Of a DNA stretch of 64,000 bases, positions 24,602 to 33,764 are shown piece after piece (position 1 is the stretch's first letter; each line of letters begins with the position of its first letter). The position numbers were made by a program, and so were the translations under genes. The stretch lies in the NCBI RefSeq assembly GCF_022836935.1, contig NZ_CP083239.1, positions 620,001 to 684,000 on the forward strand, written 5' to 3'. The notes below the pieces were generated by a model, which ran no database searches, had not been told where the DNA came from, and saw only the letters and a program-made list of their open reading frames with translations. This stretch comes from Ancylobacter polymorphus (GTDB taxonomy: Bacteria; Pseudomonadota; Alphaproteobacteria; Rhizobiales; Xanthobacteraceae).

Positions 24602-24957
24602 TGCATAGCGCGGTGCTTATACTGCCGATGGCGCTCAAGGACGCAGGCGACCAGATCGGCGCGGCGATGGGGTGGGGCCCCGTATCTTACACCATCCCGC
24701 TCGCTGCCGGCGACGAAACCGACGCGACACACATAGGTCTGCGGGCCGATGTGTGGCCCGCCTTCATCGATATGATCGCGGCGGCGAGGCAGGGCGTCTA
24801 TCCCGAGGCCCTGCCCGAGGCCGTCCTGCGACCCGTCATCGAGGCCCTGATAGCCGATTTCTCCCCGGACCCGTCTGCCCCGGAGATGCCGATCTTGTGG
24901 GGATCGGACCACCTCAACGCTGTCTGTGCGGCCAACGGGCTGACGCGGCTAGCCTAA
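24601..24957 (+). CDS. Small fibre-associated protein, unknown
   Basis: ATG 24601 is favoured over 24595 because AGGAGG at 24588-24593 is 7 bases away. The 118-residue product is mainly helical, with an ILPMALKDAGDQIGAAMGWGP start and an acidic middle. Its place after a fibre gene suggests a fibre chaperone or accessory, as in many phages, but no motif proves it. Followed by a terminator. Confidence 0.55.
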   Translation: MHSAVLILPMALKDAGDQIGAAMGWGPVSYTIPLAAGDETDATHIGLRADVWPAFIDMIAAARQGVYPEALPEAVLRPVIEALIADFSPDPSAPEMPILWGSDHLNAVCAANGLTRLA

Positions 24958-25060
24958 GCGCTCAGCCCCCCCCCGCATCGTCGCTGTCGTCGGCCTTGAC
25001 GGCATGACGGCGACGCAGATGCTGGGGCTCTCGCCCGTCGTGGCCGGATCGGGCGACTAG
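24958..25060 (+). other. Possible gene-end remnant after a C9 tract
   Basis: A frame reading IVAVVGLDGMTATQMLGLSP ends at TAG 25058-25060. It has no start codon and is preceded by nine consecutive C (24966-24974). The ordered composition hints at the end of a lost or frameshifted gene. Weakly supported. Confidence 0.3.
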
Positions 25061-25085
25061 GCTCCGCCCGTCCTTCAATCAGCGC

Positions 25086-25112
25086 AAGGCCGCCCCTCCG
25101 GGCGGCCTTTTT
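25086..25112 (+). terminator. Strong rho-independent terminator
   Basis: AAGGCCGCCC (25086-25095) pairs with GGGCGGCCTT (25100-25109) around a CTCC loop, with Ts through 25112. It separates the fibre genes from the second part of the tail module. Confidence 0.88.
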
Positions 25113-25126
25113 CATGAGAACCTGAT

Positions 25127-25663
25127 ATGTCCGGCATCTGGAATGCTGCTTGGGAGGAGGCGAACGCCGCCTGCCCGCCCAGCGTAATGCTCTATGACAC
25201 ACTGGAACTGCAGCACCCGGCGATCCTGGATGCCGAAGACAATGAGGTGCCGGCGCGCATCGTGAACGACGTGCGCCAGCAGTCGTTCGGCATCGAGCTT
25301 GGGGCGACCTTCAATCCTGGCGAGACCGTGGTGTTCTCGCCAGGCGCCTTCTCCGCAGCGTTCCCGACCTATCAGGAAGGCCAGCCGCCCAGCTGCGAAA
25401 TCACCATCGACAATGTCGACCGAGGCTTCACCGCCGCGCTTGAGGCGGCGATGGAGTACGACGCGCATCTGGTGGCCATCTTCCGCCAGTATGTGAGCGA
25501 GGACGTGACCGAGCCGGCTTATGGGCCCGTGCCCTTCGTGATCAAGCGCGTGAAGGTGACCGCCACCACGATCACCGGCACCGCTCAGGGTTCCATCCTC
25601 TACGACAAGAAGTTTCCGTCCAAGGTCTACACGCGGGCGGATTTCCCTGGGCTTGTTCGGTAG
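25127..25663 (+). CDS. DUF1833 tail protein
   Basis: A 178-residue protein of the DUF1833 type: NDVRQQSFGIELGATFNPGETVVFSPGAF region (about residues 45-75), an EITIDNVDRGFT strand, an ILYDKKFPSKVYTRADFPGL ending. In lambda-like gene order it occupies the gpL-like place, before a gpK-like peptidase and the host-specificity protein. Expected to belong to the tail tip. Confidence 0.85.
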   Translation: MSGIWNAAWEEANAACPPSVMLYDTLELQHPAILDAEDNEVPARIVNDVRQQSFGIELGATFNPGETVVFSPGAFSAAFPTYQEGQPPSCEITIDNVDRGFTAALEAAMEYDAHLVAIFRQYVSEDVTEPAYGPVPFVIKRVKVTATTITGTAQGSILYDKKFPSKVYTRADFPGLVR

Positions 25664-25692
25664 CCCACCCCTCAACAATCTGGAGACTGCCG

Positions 25693-25950
25693 ATGCTCTC
25701 GCGTCGAACGATGATCCGTGCCTTGGGCTTTGGCGCACCGGCTGCTGCCGTGGCGGCGGCTGTTCCTTCGGAAGTATTGGCCCCTATGGTGAAGGGCGCC
25801 GTGGTGGATCTCGATATCGTCTGGCCGTCGGCAATCGAGGTGGACCAAGGCACAATCCCGGCGGGGCAGATCACGGTGGGTAAGATCGTGTCCAGCGATG
25901 GACGAATCTGTCTCGACTTCGAGGACGGCTCTTTCACGATTTTCTCCTGA
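25693..25950 (+). CDS. Small protein with twin-arginine-like signal sequence
   Basis: An 85-residue protein beginning MLSRRTMIRALGFGAPAAAV, that is SRRxxIR followed by a hydrophobic Ala-rich stretch, looking like a Tat or Sec signal. The rest is a short beta domain (VDLDIVWPSAIEVDQGTIPAG). It lies between the DUF1833 and NlpC/P60-like genes, with 2 bases before the next start. An exported protein inside a tail operon is unusual; function unknown. Confidence 0.6.
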   Translation: MLSRRTMIRALGFGAPAAAVAAAVPSEVLAPMVKGAVVDLDIVWPSAIEVDQGTIPAGQITVGKIVSSDGRICLDFEDGSFTIFS

Positions 25951-25952
25951 CC

Positions 25953-26393
25953 ATGAACCGCGCCGCCTATCTGACCTCCCTGCTGGGCCAGAAATGGACG
26001 CGGGAGCGCTCCTGCTGGCACCTTGCCGTTGAGGTGCAGGCGGAACTGTTCGGCCGCACGCTGCCATCCGTGGCGCTGCCTGCCGATCTCACATGGCGCT
26101 GGATGATGGAGACCATCGACCAGCACCCCGAGCGCGGCCACTGGCGCGAATGTCCGCCTCCGGCTGTGCCTGGCATGATCTCCGCTCCTGACGGCGCCTT
26201 GGTCGCCATGGCCCGCGCGCACCGCGCCGCGCATATCGGCGTGTGGCTCGCTCTCGAGCGCCGGGTGATCCACTGCGACGAGACCTTCGGCGTCCAGATC
26301 GAGGCGGTGCCGACGCTCCGCGCCGCCGGATGGAATCAGGTCCGGTTCTTCGAGCCGGTGACAGCCGCGCCGCCTGCCGAGCCTCCCCACTAG
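25953..26393 (+). CDS. NlpC/P60-like tail peptidase (gpK-like)
   Basis: A 146-residue protein with a SCWHLAVEVQ segment containing the candidate catalytic Cys (C21) and a HIGVWL segment supplying the His, the spacing expected for NlpC/P60 cysteine peptidases. In lambda-type tails this gene encodes a domain that helps tip assembly and may cut peptidoglycan on infection. Position between DUF1833 and the tip protein agrees. Confidence 0.78.
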   Translation: MNRAAYLTSLLGQKWTRERSCWHLAVEVQAELFGRTLPSVALPADLTWRWMMETIDQHPERGHWRECPPPAVPGMISAPDGALVAMARAHRAAHIGVWLALERRVIHCDETFGVQIEAVPTLRAAGWNQVRFFEPVTAAPPAEPPH

Positions 26394-26403
26394 GACTGAC
26401 CGC

Positions 26404-29400
26404 ATGACCACTGCGACCATGCTTCCGGTGCTGCACATCGCAGCGCCGGGGATCGAGCTTGCGCGCGCCATGCCCAAGGCCCGCGAGACGGTCGCCAGCT
26501 TCCTGCGCCGCACCGGCTGGAGCACGACCCGCACGCCGACGATCTGCGTCGTGAATGGCGAGCCGGTGCTGCGCGCCCAGTGGCGCAAGACCCGCATCAA
26601 GGCCGGCATGTCCGTACTGTTCCAGTCGCTCCCCCGTGGCGGCTCGATGAACGGCGGCAGCATCGCGGGCCTGCTGGGGATGATCGCCCTGACCGCGCTG
26701 GCGCCCTATGCAGCGGGCGGAATTGCCACGGCCCTTGGTGTCTCTGGCGCCATCGGCAAGGCGGTGATCTCCGGCGCCATTCTTCTCGGTGGCGGCTTCC
26801 TGCTGTCCACCCTCACGGCGGTCAAGGCCGGCGGCGACCAGGCGGCCGAAACGCCGATCTATTCGTGGGCGCGCCAGAGCAATTCCGCCAAGCCTCTCCA
26901 GCCCATCCCCTGCGCCTATGGCCGCACCAAGCGCACCTGCGACTATGCGGCTGTTCCCTGGTCGTCCTTCGAGGGCAACAACCAGTATGTGCACCTGCTG
27001 CTCTCCGAAGGGGTGGGCAAGTTCGAGCGCGAACAGATCCTGATTGGCGACACGGTCCTCTGGTCCGCGGAGGACGGCCTGAACCCCAATTTCACCGGCG
27101 TCACCATCGACTTCTATGACCCGGGCGAGGAAATCACCGCCTTCCCGGTGAATGTCGAGACCTCGGAAGAGGTGGACGGGCAGGAACTGCAGTACCCCGC
27201 CTGGACGGGCGGGTTCATCGCCAACGCCTCCGGCACCACGGCTACGCGCCTGGTGTTCGATGTTGTCTGCCCGAATGGCGTTGGCGAGGTCAACGACAAT
27301 GGGGATTTCGCCTTCTATCCCGTCGGCGCACGGGCGGAATATCGGCCCGTCGACAGTTCCGGGAATCCGACCGGTGACGGCACGTGGTCTCTGCTGGGCT
27401 CGGAATTCTCCAAGTTTTTCAGGTCCAAATCCGCCGTTCGCTTTAGCGTGGGCGGCGATGTTCCCCCTGGCCGTTACGAGGGGCGGCTACGCCGGCTGAT
27501 CTTCAAGAGCACGGACCCGAACGTCTCCGACACCATGATCTGGGCGGGGCTGCGCGCCTTCATCACCGGGCCGAAATCCTTCCCGGTTAGCACCATCGCG
27601 ATCCGCGCCAAGGCCACCGACCAATTCTCCGGCGATTCCGCCAGCAATCTCGCCGTGGTCGAGACGCGAATCCTCCCGGTGTGGACTGGCTCCGCTTGGG
27701 AGGAGCAGGCGACGCGCTCGCCGGCCTGGGCAGCCTATGACATCGCCACCAACACGGAATATGGCGGCAGGTTCTCCGACACGCGGATGGACTTCCAGGC
27801 GTTCTATGACCTGGACGCCTTGGCCGCGAGCCGGGGGGACACGTTCGACTACGACTTCACGTCCACCCAGCCGGTGCCGGATGCCCTCGACATCGCGCTC
27901 GGCGCCTGTCGGGCCAAGCACAAATGGCTCGGCGGTACGCTCTCGCTGTTCCGGGATGAGTGGGCGTCGGTTCCCGAGGTGATGCTGACCGATGGCGAGA
28001 TCGTCCGGGGCTCCCTCGAAATTGAGTACATCATGAAGCCGTCCGACGCGCAGCAGTGCGTCGTTCATGAGTACATCAACGAGGACACCTGGCAGATCGA
28101 GGAGGCTGTGGCCCCGCGAGACGCCACGGAAGAGATGATCGCCGACGCCACGCGGCTCCAGCTTGAAGGCGTGGTGAACCGGGCGCAGGCGCAACGGGAA
28201 GCGGAATTCCTGCTGCGCCAGAACCTTTATAGGCGCCGGCACGCGACCTTCGAGACCGAATATGAAGGCCGGATGCTCTCGATCGGCACGCCGATCCTGC
28301 TGCAATCCGATCTTCCGCTGGAATGGGGGCAGGGCGCCAAGATCGCCCAGCAGATCGGAACGTCGCTCTATCTTGATCGGAAACTGACCTGGGCAGAGAC
28401 CGGCCAGCACTACGTCGTGCTGCGGACGCCGCGCGCTAAATCCTTCGGGCCGATCAAGTGCAGCATGGGCGCCAATGCGGCTGTGGTGGTGCTGGACGGA
28501 ACCGACCTCGGCATTGTCGAAGCCGCGCAGAGCCTGACGCTCGACAATGTGCTTGATCTGGAGCCCGGTTCGCCGCTGCCCAGCCTTGCCTTCGGGCTCG
28601 GCACTGGTTGGGTGCGCCGGGGCGTTGTCTCGCGCGGCACTCCTTCGGGAAGCCGGGTCCAGATCAGCGTCTATCTGGACGATGAGCGCGTGCATGTGGA
28701 GGACGGCACGCCGCCGCCTCCGCTGCCGACGGGCACGAGCCTTGTGCTGCCGACCTTCCCGCAGGTCTTCGGCCTCACGGCCCGCATCATCGCCAATGAG
28801 GTGCCGCGCCGCGTGGAAGCTCAGTGGGCACCGTCGGCCGGCGCCGTCACCTATGTAGCGCGCGTCTCCTATGACGACGGGGAAAACTGGACGGCGCTCG
28901 GCGAGACCCGCGAGAACATCCTTTCCGCCGTGGTGGACCCGTTCGCGCTCACGCTGCAGGTCGCCGCGGTCAATGCCACCGGCAAGCAAGGGCCGTGGGC
29001 GTCCTACAGCCTCGCCGCTCCGGGGGCGGACGAGGTGCGCGCGGACAATCTCCAGGCCACCATCGACAGCTTCAAGGCGGGCCTGCGCGAGAAGATCGTC
29101 GAGCAGAACGACGCGGCGCTCGCGACCCTGAACGAAAAGCTGGAACTGCAAGCCCAGATCCAGGCGGAGCTTGACGCGCAGTCCTTCCTTGATCGGCAGG
29201 AATGGCGCTTCCAGCTTCGCGCCACGAGCGATCGGGTGACGGCCTCCTACACCGAGGCGATCACGGTCGCGGTTGGGCCCGATTCCGCCATCGCTCAGTC
29301 GATCACGGACTTGCAAGCGCAGGTCGACAACATCGGCGCGAACCTGAACGTCTCCTGGACGACGGCAGTAACCCCAGCCGGAGCGCTGGCGGCCTACGAC

Positions 29401-29778
29401 ATCGTCGCCAAGGTGAGCGACAGCCTGTCCACCACGCAGGCGGCGATGACAATCGCGGCCTATTCCGCGGTAGGCGGCGGGGCCTATTCGGTGGTGTCCT
29501 TCGACGCCGAGAAGTTCATCGTCAAGAACACGGTGAGCGGAGCGACGATCACCCCGTTTGTCATCGACGGGACCAGCGTCACGATCTCCGGCACGCTCAT
29601 CAAAGAAGGCACGGTGACGGCGGAAGCGCTGAACGTCGCCACGCTCGACGCTATCAGCATCCAGATGGGCACCCTCAAGGGTGGCAGCATCGAGCTTGGG
29701 CCGCCGGGCTCTGACCCATTGATCGTCTTCAGCGGCGCCGTTCCGTCGGCTCCCTTCCTCGACTTCTATTCCTCATAG
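26404..29778 (+). CDS. Host specificity/tail tip protein (gpJ-like, with gpI-like N-terminus)
   Basis: The largest gene, 1124 residues. Residues 1-80 resemble a MoaD-like gpI domain. Residues about 85-140 are glycine-rich and hydrophobic (GLLGMIALTALAPYAAGGIA...), as in gpI-type proteins. The TipJ core follows with YSWARQSNSAKPLQPIPCAYG and LLLSEGVGKFEREQILIG, then a FN3-like region near residues 800-880, a coiled coil at about 910-950 (LNEKLELQAQIQAELDAQ) and a C-terminal beta domain that probably meets the receptor. It joins tail tube and fibres and chooses the host. Confidence 0.9.
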   Translation: MTTATMLPVLHIAAPGIELARAMPKARETVASFLRRTGWSTTRTPTICVVNGEPVLRAQWRKTRIKAGMSVLFQSLPRGGSMNGGSIAGLLGMIALTALAPYAAGGIATALGVSGAIGKAVISGAILLGGGFLLSTLTAVKAGGDQAAETPIYSWARQSNSAKPLQPIPCAYGRTKRTCDYAAVPWSSFEGNNQYVHLLLSEGVGKFEREQILIGDTVLWSAEDGLNPNFTGVTIDFYDPGEEITAFPVNVETSEEVDGQELQYPAWTGGFIANASGTTATRLVFDVVCPNGVGEVNDNGDFAFYPVGARAEYRPVDSSGNPTGDGTWSLLGSEFSKFFRSKSAVRFSVGGDVPPGRYEGRLRRLIFKSTDPNVSDTMIWAGLRAFITGPKSFPVSTIAIRAKATDQFSGDSASNLAVVETRILPVWTGSAWEEQATRSPAWAAYDIATNTEYGGRFSDTRMDFQAFYDLDALAASRGDTFDYDFTSTQPVPDALDIALGACRAKHKWLGGTLSLFRDEWASVPEVMLTDGEIVRGSLEIEYIMKPSDAQQCVVHEYINEDTWQIEEAVAPRDATEEMIADATRLQLEGVVNRAQAQREAEFLLRQNLYRRRHATFETEYEGRMLSIGTPILLQSDLPLEWGQGAKIAQQIGTSLYLDRKLTWAETGQHYVVLRTPRAKSFGPIKCSMGANAAVVVLDGTDLGIVEAAQSLTLDNVLDLEPGSPLPSLAFGLGTGWVRRGVVSRGTPSGSRVQISVYLDDERVHVEDGTPPPPLPTGTSLVLPTFPQVFGLTARIIANEVPRRVEAQWAPSAGAVTYVARVSYDDGENWTALGETRENILSAVVDPFALTLQVAAVNATGKQGPWASYSLAAPGADEVRADNLQATIDSFKAGLREKIVEQNDAALATLNEKLELQAQIQAELDAQSFLDRQEWRFQLRATSDRVTASYTEAITVAVGPDSAIAQSITDLQAQVDNIGANLNVSWTTAVTPAGALAAYDIVAKVSDSLSTTQAAMTIAAYSAVGGGAYSVVSFDAEKFIVKNTVSGATITPFVIDGTSVTISGTLIKEGTVTAEALNVATLDAISIQMGTLKGGSIELGPPGSDPLIVFSGAVPSAPFLDFYSS

Positions 29779-29783
29779 GCGCC

Positions 29784-31133
29784 ATGAGCACAAACACGAC
29801 GATCGCCGTCATTGACGGCGTCGTGCGCTTGCGCACGGGCCTTGCCGGGCACGACCTGAAGGACCCGGCCCTTGATGAGCGCTATCTAACGTTCGACAGC
29901 GCTTGGACCAATGCCTTCCGGCTGCTCAAGGGCGGCGTGGTGGCTGGGGGCAGTCTTTCGACGCAGAGCTTCAGCTACCCCGCCAATCCCGTGCCGGGCA
30001 CCCGTACGGTCAGGCGCATCCCCGTCACCGGGGCGACGGTCAAGACACCGGCTCTTGCGTGGGCAACGGCGGGCAGCGGAACAGTGAACTGGCATCCCGC
30101 CGGCAGGCTGCTCTCGCTCCCACCCGATACCGTCAGCTATCAGAAAGCGTATCGCACGTGCGCCGTCAATCTCGCGACCGATGAAATCAAGGTTTCGCCG
30201 TCCTTCAGCACGCGGGATTACGCTTATCTTGTGTTCCAGACCGACGCCACGGCCACGGAGGCGACGGGGCCGAACGGCGGCAGGATCGGCGTTCACCCGC
30301 TCTATGGGATGGGGGTTTTCATCTCCCGTCCGGGGTTCGACCATCTGACCTGCTCACTGGACGACATGATGCTGACGACCAGTCGCAACATGGTGCAGAT
30401 TCGCGAGACAGGCATGGCGACGCCGACGCAGTGGACCGGAGGCGGGGCGCGGTCCCCTGCGGACACTGTCTATGGCGGACCATTTAATGAAAGCGCGACT
30501 ATTCGATACGGGGTCAGGATCACATTAAGTCGAAGCTATCCAGATTATCCGCCAGTCATAGCTTATCGGATGGATACGGGATATATTGACTCCCTGCCGT
30601 CGATATTCTGGGTGAGTGCCAATGAAATAATCATTGGCAATCTTCTGTCAGACGATGCCGTCCGGTATGCAATTCTTGGTGTAGACCCGGCCTACACGCC
30701 AGCGGCAGACACGGGTCGCATCAAGCGCATTCGCTTCTTCAACGGCGCGCTTGACATCACCAAGCACAACGTGAACTGGGAAGCCGCCGCCGAGGCGGAC
30801 TTTTTATTTCGGTCCAATCGGCAAACGCCACGGTTCACCGGCTTCAACGCTTTCCCGGTTTCTTTCCCGACGGGCGTCTATAGCCTTCCATCTGCCGCGC
30901 CAGCGGGGGCCGGTCCCTCTTTCTCGTTCTTCCTCGTAAACGACACAGCAGGTCTATGGTGGTGCGGCTGCGGATACACCGACATGCAAAACGTGGTCGG
31001 CAGCGGCGGAACATATAACTCGTATTGGCGCGGCGCAGTTATCAACCGATCACAGTATCGATGGTACAAAGACACGTCCATCACCTGGAATCCATTGGGC
31101 TGGATCGGCTCCATGAACGTCTCCGACTTCTAG
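29784..31133 (+). CDS. Distal tail structural protein, unknown
   Basis: A 449-residue protein five bases after the tip gene. N-terminal segment (IAVIDGVVRLRTGLAGHDLK) looks like a virion-attachment strand repeat. Downstream are beta-rich stretches without recognised motifs, two Cys-containing loops (WWCGCGYTD) and many aromatic residues, as in fibre tips. The last third is visibly less GC-rich. Likely a receptor-binding or fibre subunit by context. Confidence 0.6.
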   Translation: MSTNTTIAVIDGVVRLRTGLAGHDLKDPALDERYLTFDSAWTNAFRLLKGGVVAGGSLSTQSFSYPANPVPGTRTVRRIPVTGATVKTPALAWATAGSGTVNWHPAGRLLSLPPDTVSYQKAYRTCAVNLATDEIKVSPSFSTRDYAYLVFQTDATATEATGPNGGRIGVHPLYGMGVFISRPGFDHLTCSLDDMMLTTSRNMVQIRETGMATPTQWTGGGARSPADTVYGGPFNESATIRYGVRITLSRSYPDYPPVIAYRMDTGYIDSLPSIFWVSANEIIIGNLLSDDAVRYAILGVDPAYTPAADTGRIKRIRFFNGALDITKHNVNWEAAAEADFLFRSNRQTPRFTGFNAFPVSFPTGVYSLPSAAPAGAGPSFSFFLVNDTAGLWWCGCGYTDMQNVVGSGGTYNSYWRGAVINRSQYRWYKDTSITWNPLGWIGSMNVSDF

Positions 31134-31163
31134 CTCATTCAATACTTCTAAAGGCATCCCAAC

Positions 31164-33704
31164 ATGGCTGATTATTACGCGACCGGCGCCGTCTCGGTGT
31201 CGAACGGCAGCACGACTGTGACCGGCTCAGGGGTGTTGTGGAGTGACGTGCGCGCCGGTGATACTCTGGAGCTCGCCGGCCAGCGTGTGACGATCGCTGC
31301 CACGCCCGTTAGCCCCTACACCTCGCTGACGCTCGCGCTGGCATGGACGGGCACCACCCAATCCGGCGCCTCGTATTACATCCGCTACGACGCGCCATCG
31401 CGCTTCACAGCCGGCTATCTCGCCACGCAGGTGCGATCCTTGATCGAGCGCACCAGCATCATCGAGTCCGCTGCGCCGACCTACACCGTGCAGGCTGTCA
31501 CCAACACCCCGCCGGGCTCCCCTGTCGCCGACGACACCTATGCGGTAGGGAATTCACCTTCCGGAGCGTGGTTGGCCAATGCCGGCAAGCTGGCCCAATG
31601 GACAGGCTCGGCGTGGACCTTCACCACGCCCGAAACCGGATGGCTGGCCTATGCTGTGGGCGATGGGCAGTATGTCTATGATGGTGGATGGGTCCCCCAA
31701 GGCGACCAGTTTCATACAGAGAAGCTGACCGACGCCTGGTTGAATGGGAAAGCGCCGAGCGTCATTTCCCGCGCCGCTCCGCGCTGTCTGACGCCGGAAA
31801 TGTACATCGGGCTTGATACCCAGATCATCTATTGCCCAGGCGGCGAAGTGCCTGACTTTTCAGGCGCTACCGACTTCAAGCCCGCTTTCGACGCCATGCG
31901 CGATGAGATGCTGACGCTGCTGGAGGATGTCGAATGGCCGCCAACCTCTTCCTACGGGTGGAAGCGGCATAAATTCGGCATCGCGCTCCAGCCCGGCTTC
32001 CGCTATGCGGTAGAGGGACCTATCAACTTCACCGGGCTCCAGACGCGCGGCCTCGTACTACAGGGAAACGGCGCGCAGATCATCGGCCGCTTTGACGATG
32101 GCGCTGTTCTCGATCTCCTCGGGTCGGCAGGCTGGCGCGTCCGCGATCTCAGCATCGAGTCCTCGACTGGACTGTCTCCCGATCTCGGGGTGCTATTCGG
32201 GCGCGAATTTCAAGGCGCCTCCAAGACCTGCGAGGGGATGCTCTTCGATAGCGTCCGTGTCGATGGGTGGTGGCGCAAGGCCGGGGTGTACAATTCCGGG
32301 TCGGAGCTATTCACCTATATAAACCCCTCCGTCTACAGCTACCGCACCGACGTGCCGGCGCTCTGGATCGACTGCCAGAATGAGCTTGATGTCGCTACGC
32401 TTACGGCGTCCACTGTCGCTGATGTCGCACAGGGCGTGAACGAGAGCTGCATCCAGCACACCATTATTGGCGGGTACCTGCGAAACATCCAGGAGAACCA
32501 GTACGGCGCCGTGCGCATCGACGGCTCGCGCGATGGCGACCTGAATACGACGCGCGGCGTGAAGCTCATCGGCACGTATTTCACGAATAACGGCACAGAC
32601 ACTGACACAGTGCGCCCTGCCGTTCGCATTCGTGGCATGGTCGACGACGTGCTCATCGACGGGCATGGAGAGCTGTCTAACCCGACTGACAGCATCGTAA
32701 ACCTGTCTCATATACTGTATTTCGACCTTTCGGACACAGGAACGACGCACAAGTTCAGCGGGATAAAGGTTCGGGACTATTTCAGCGACGCCGAAATCGC
32801 GGTGATAGGCAAGAGCAACACCGACACGATCGAGCTGGCAGACTTTGAGTGCTCCATCGCCTACAGCCGAGGTGCTTACCCGTCCGGCACTCCGGCCAAG
32901 CTGTTCGGTTCGAACTTCTCAGCGGCTACCGCGCGCGTCTCTGGCAAGATAACGACGGGCGTCGTCCCTTCGACCTTCCTCAATCTCAACGATGTCACCT
33001 TCAATGGCACCCTTGAGACGATGGAGCTTATGTCCGGGATCGGCGTTGGCTTGCCCGGCCGAATCAACATCAACACGACGGACAGCGGCGGGGGGAGCTA
33101 CGTCAAGCAGGCCACCAAGCTCATCACGTCCAACGGCACGGTCGCGGTCGAGGGGCATGACAAGATCGTCCTTAGCGGCTCCGTGACGGCTGTCTCGTTT
33201 TCCAACGGGTTCCGCTATCACAGTTTTGAATGCGCCAATGGCACAAGCAACGATGTGACCATATCTGGGCTTGCCGGCCCGGCCATCGTTCTTTCACCGG
33301 GCCAAGCTGTCATCATCTCCCAGTATCAGACATCGTTCTATGTCGCTTCTGGGTCGTATTCTGGTGTGTACACGCCGACGTTTACAAATAACGCAAACGT
33401 CGCGTCTTTTACTACGCACCCTCTCCGAGTCTTCAGGCTGGGGAAATATGTGCAAGTGTCTGGACTTGTGCAGATTTCAGCAACGGCCGGCTCTGACACA
33501 GCGACGAGCTTTAACATGACGCTTCCGTTTGCAAGCGCCTTGACTGGAGCGCAGCAATTGACGGGCTCAGGCGCTGTCATTGGCCAGAATCGACCTGTCG
33601 GCGTTCTTGGCGATGCAACTAACGATCAGGCGCAAGTCAGCCTGGCGGCCCCTGCCAGCGGCGCGCTTAACTTGGCGATCAGCTTCTCTTACGAAGTCCT
33701 ATGA
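31164..33704 (+). CDS. Tailspike with DUF2793 domain and beta-helix
   Basis: An 846-residue protein. Residues about 110-175 form a DUF2793-like domain (NTPPGSPVADDTYAVG...LAQWTGSAWTF...GWLAYAVGDGQYVYDGGWV). Residues 215-600 carry a pectate-lyase-like right-handed beta-helix (LVLQGNGAQIIGRF, VRDLSIESST, IIGGYLRNIQENQYGAVRIDGS). The C-terminal 200 residues hold a head-binding or trimer-tip domain with SGVYTPTFTNNANV. Such spikes bind and often cleave surface polysaccharide. Enzymatic activity is not shown. Confidence 0.8.
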   Translation: MADYYATGAVSVSNGSTTVTGSGVLWSDVRAGDTLELAGQRVTIAATPVSPYTSLTLALAWTGTTQSGASYYIRYDAPSRFTAGYLATQVRSLIERTSIIESAAPTYTVQAVTNTPPGSPVADDTYAVGNSPSGAWLANAGKLAQWTGSAWTFTTPETGWLAYAVGDGQYVYDGGWVPQGDQFHTEKLTDAWLNGKAPSVISRAAPRCLTPEMYIGLDTQIIYCPGGEVPDFSGATDFKPAFDAMRDEMLTLLEDVEWPPTSSYGWKRHKFGIALQPGFRYAVEGPINFTGLQTRGLVLQGNGAQIIGRFDDGAVLDLLGSAGWRVRDLSIESSTGLSPDLGVLFGREFQGASKTCEGMLFDSVRVDGWWRKAGVYNSGSELFTYINPSVYSYRTDVPALWIDCQNELDVATLTASTVADVAQGVNESCIQHTIIGGYLRNIQENQYGAVRIDGSRDGDLNTTRGVKLIGTYFTNNGTDTDTVRPAVRIRGMVDDVLIDGHGELSNPTDSIVNLSHILYFDLSDTGTTHKFSGIKVRDYFSDAEIAVIGKSNTDTIELADFECSIAYSRGAYPSGTPAKLFGSNFSAATARVSGKITTGVVPSTFLNLNDVTFNGTLETMELMSGIGVGLPGRININTTDSGGGSYVKQATKLITSNGTVAVEGHDKIVLSGSVTAVSFSNGFRYHSFECANGTSNDVTISGLAGPAIVLSPGQAVIISQYQTSFYVASGSYSGVYTPTFTNNANVASFTTHPLRVFRLGKYVQVSGLVQISATAGSDTATSFNMTLPFASALTGAQQLTGSGAVIGQNRPVGVLGDATNDQAQVSLAAPASGALNLAISFSYEVL

Positions 33705-33764
33705 GCGCCGCACAACTTTAGTCGTCGCCCACCTTCTGACCCTCCTTACAATCTGGAGACCACA

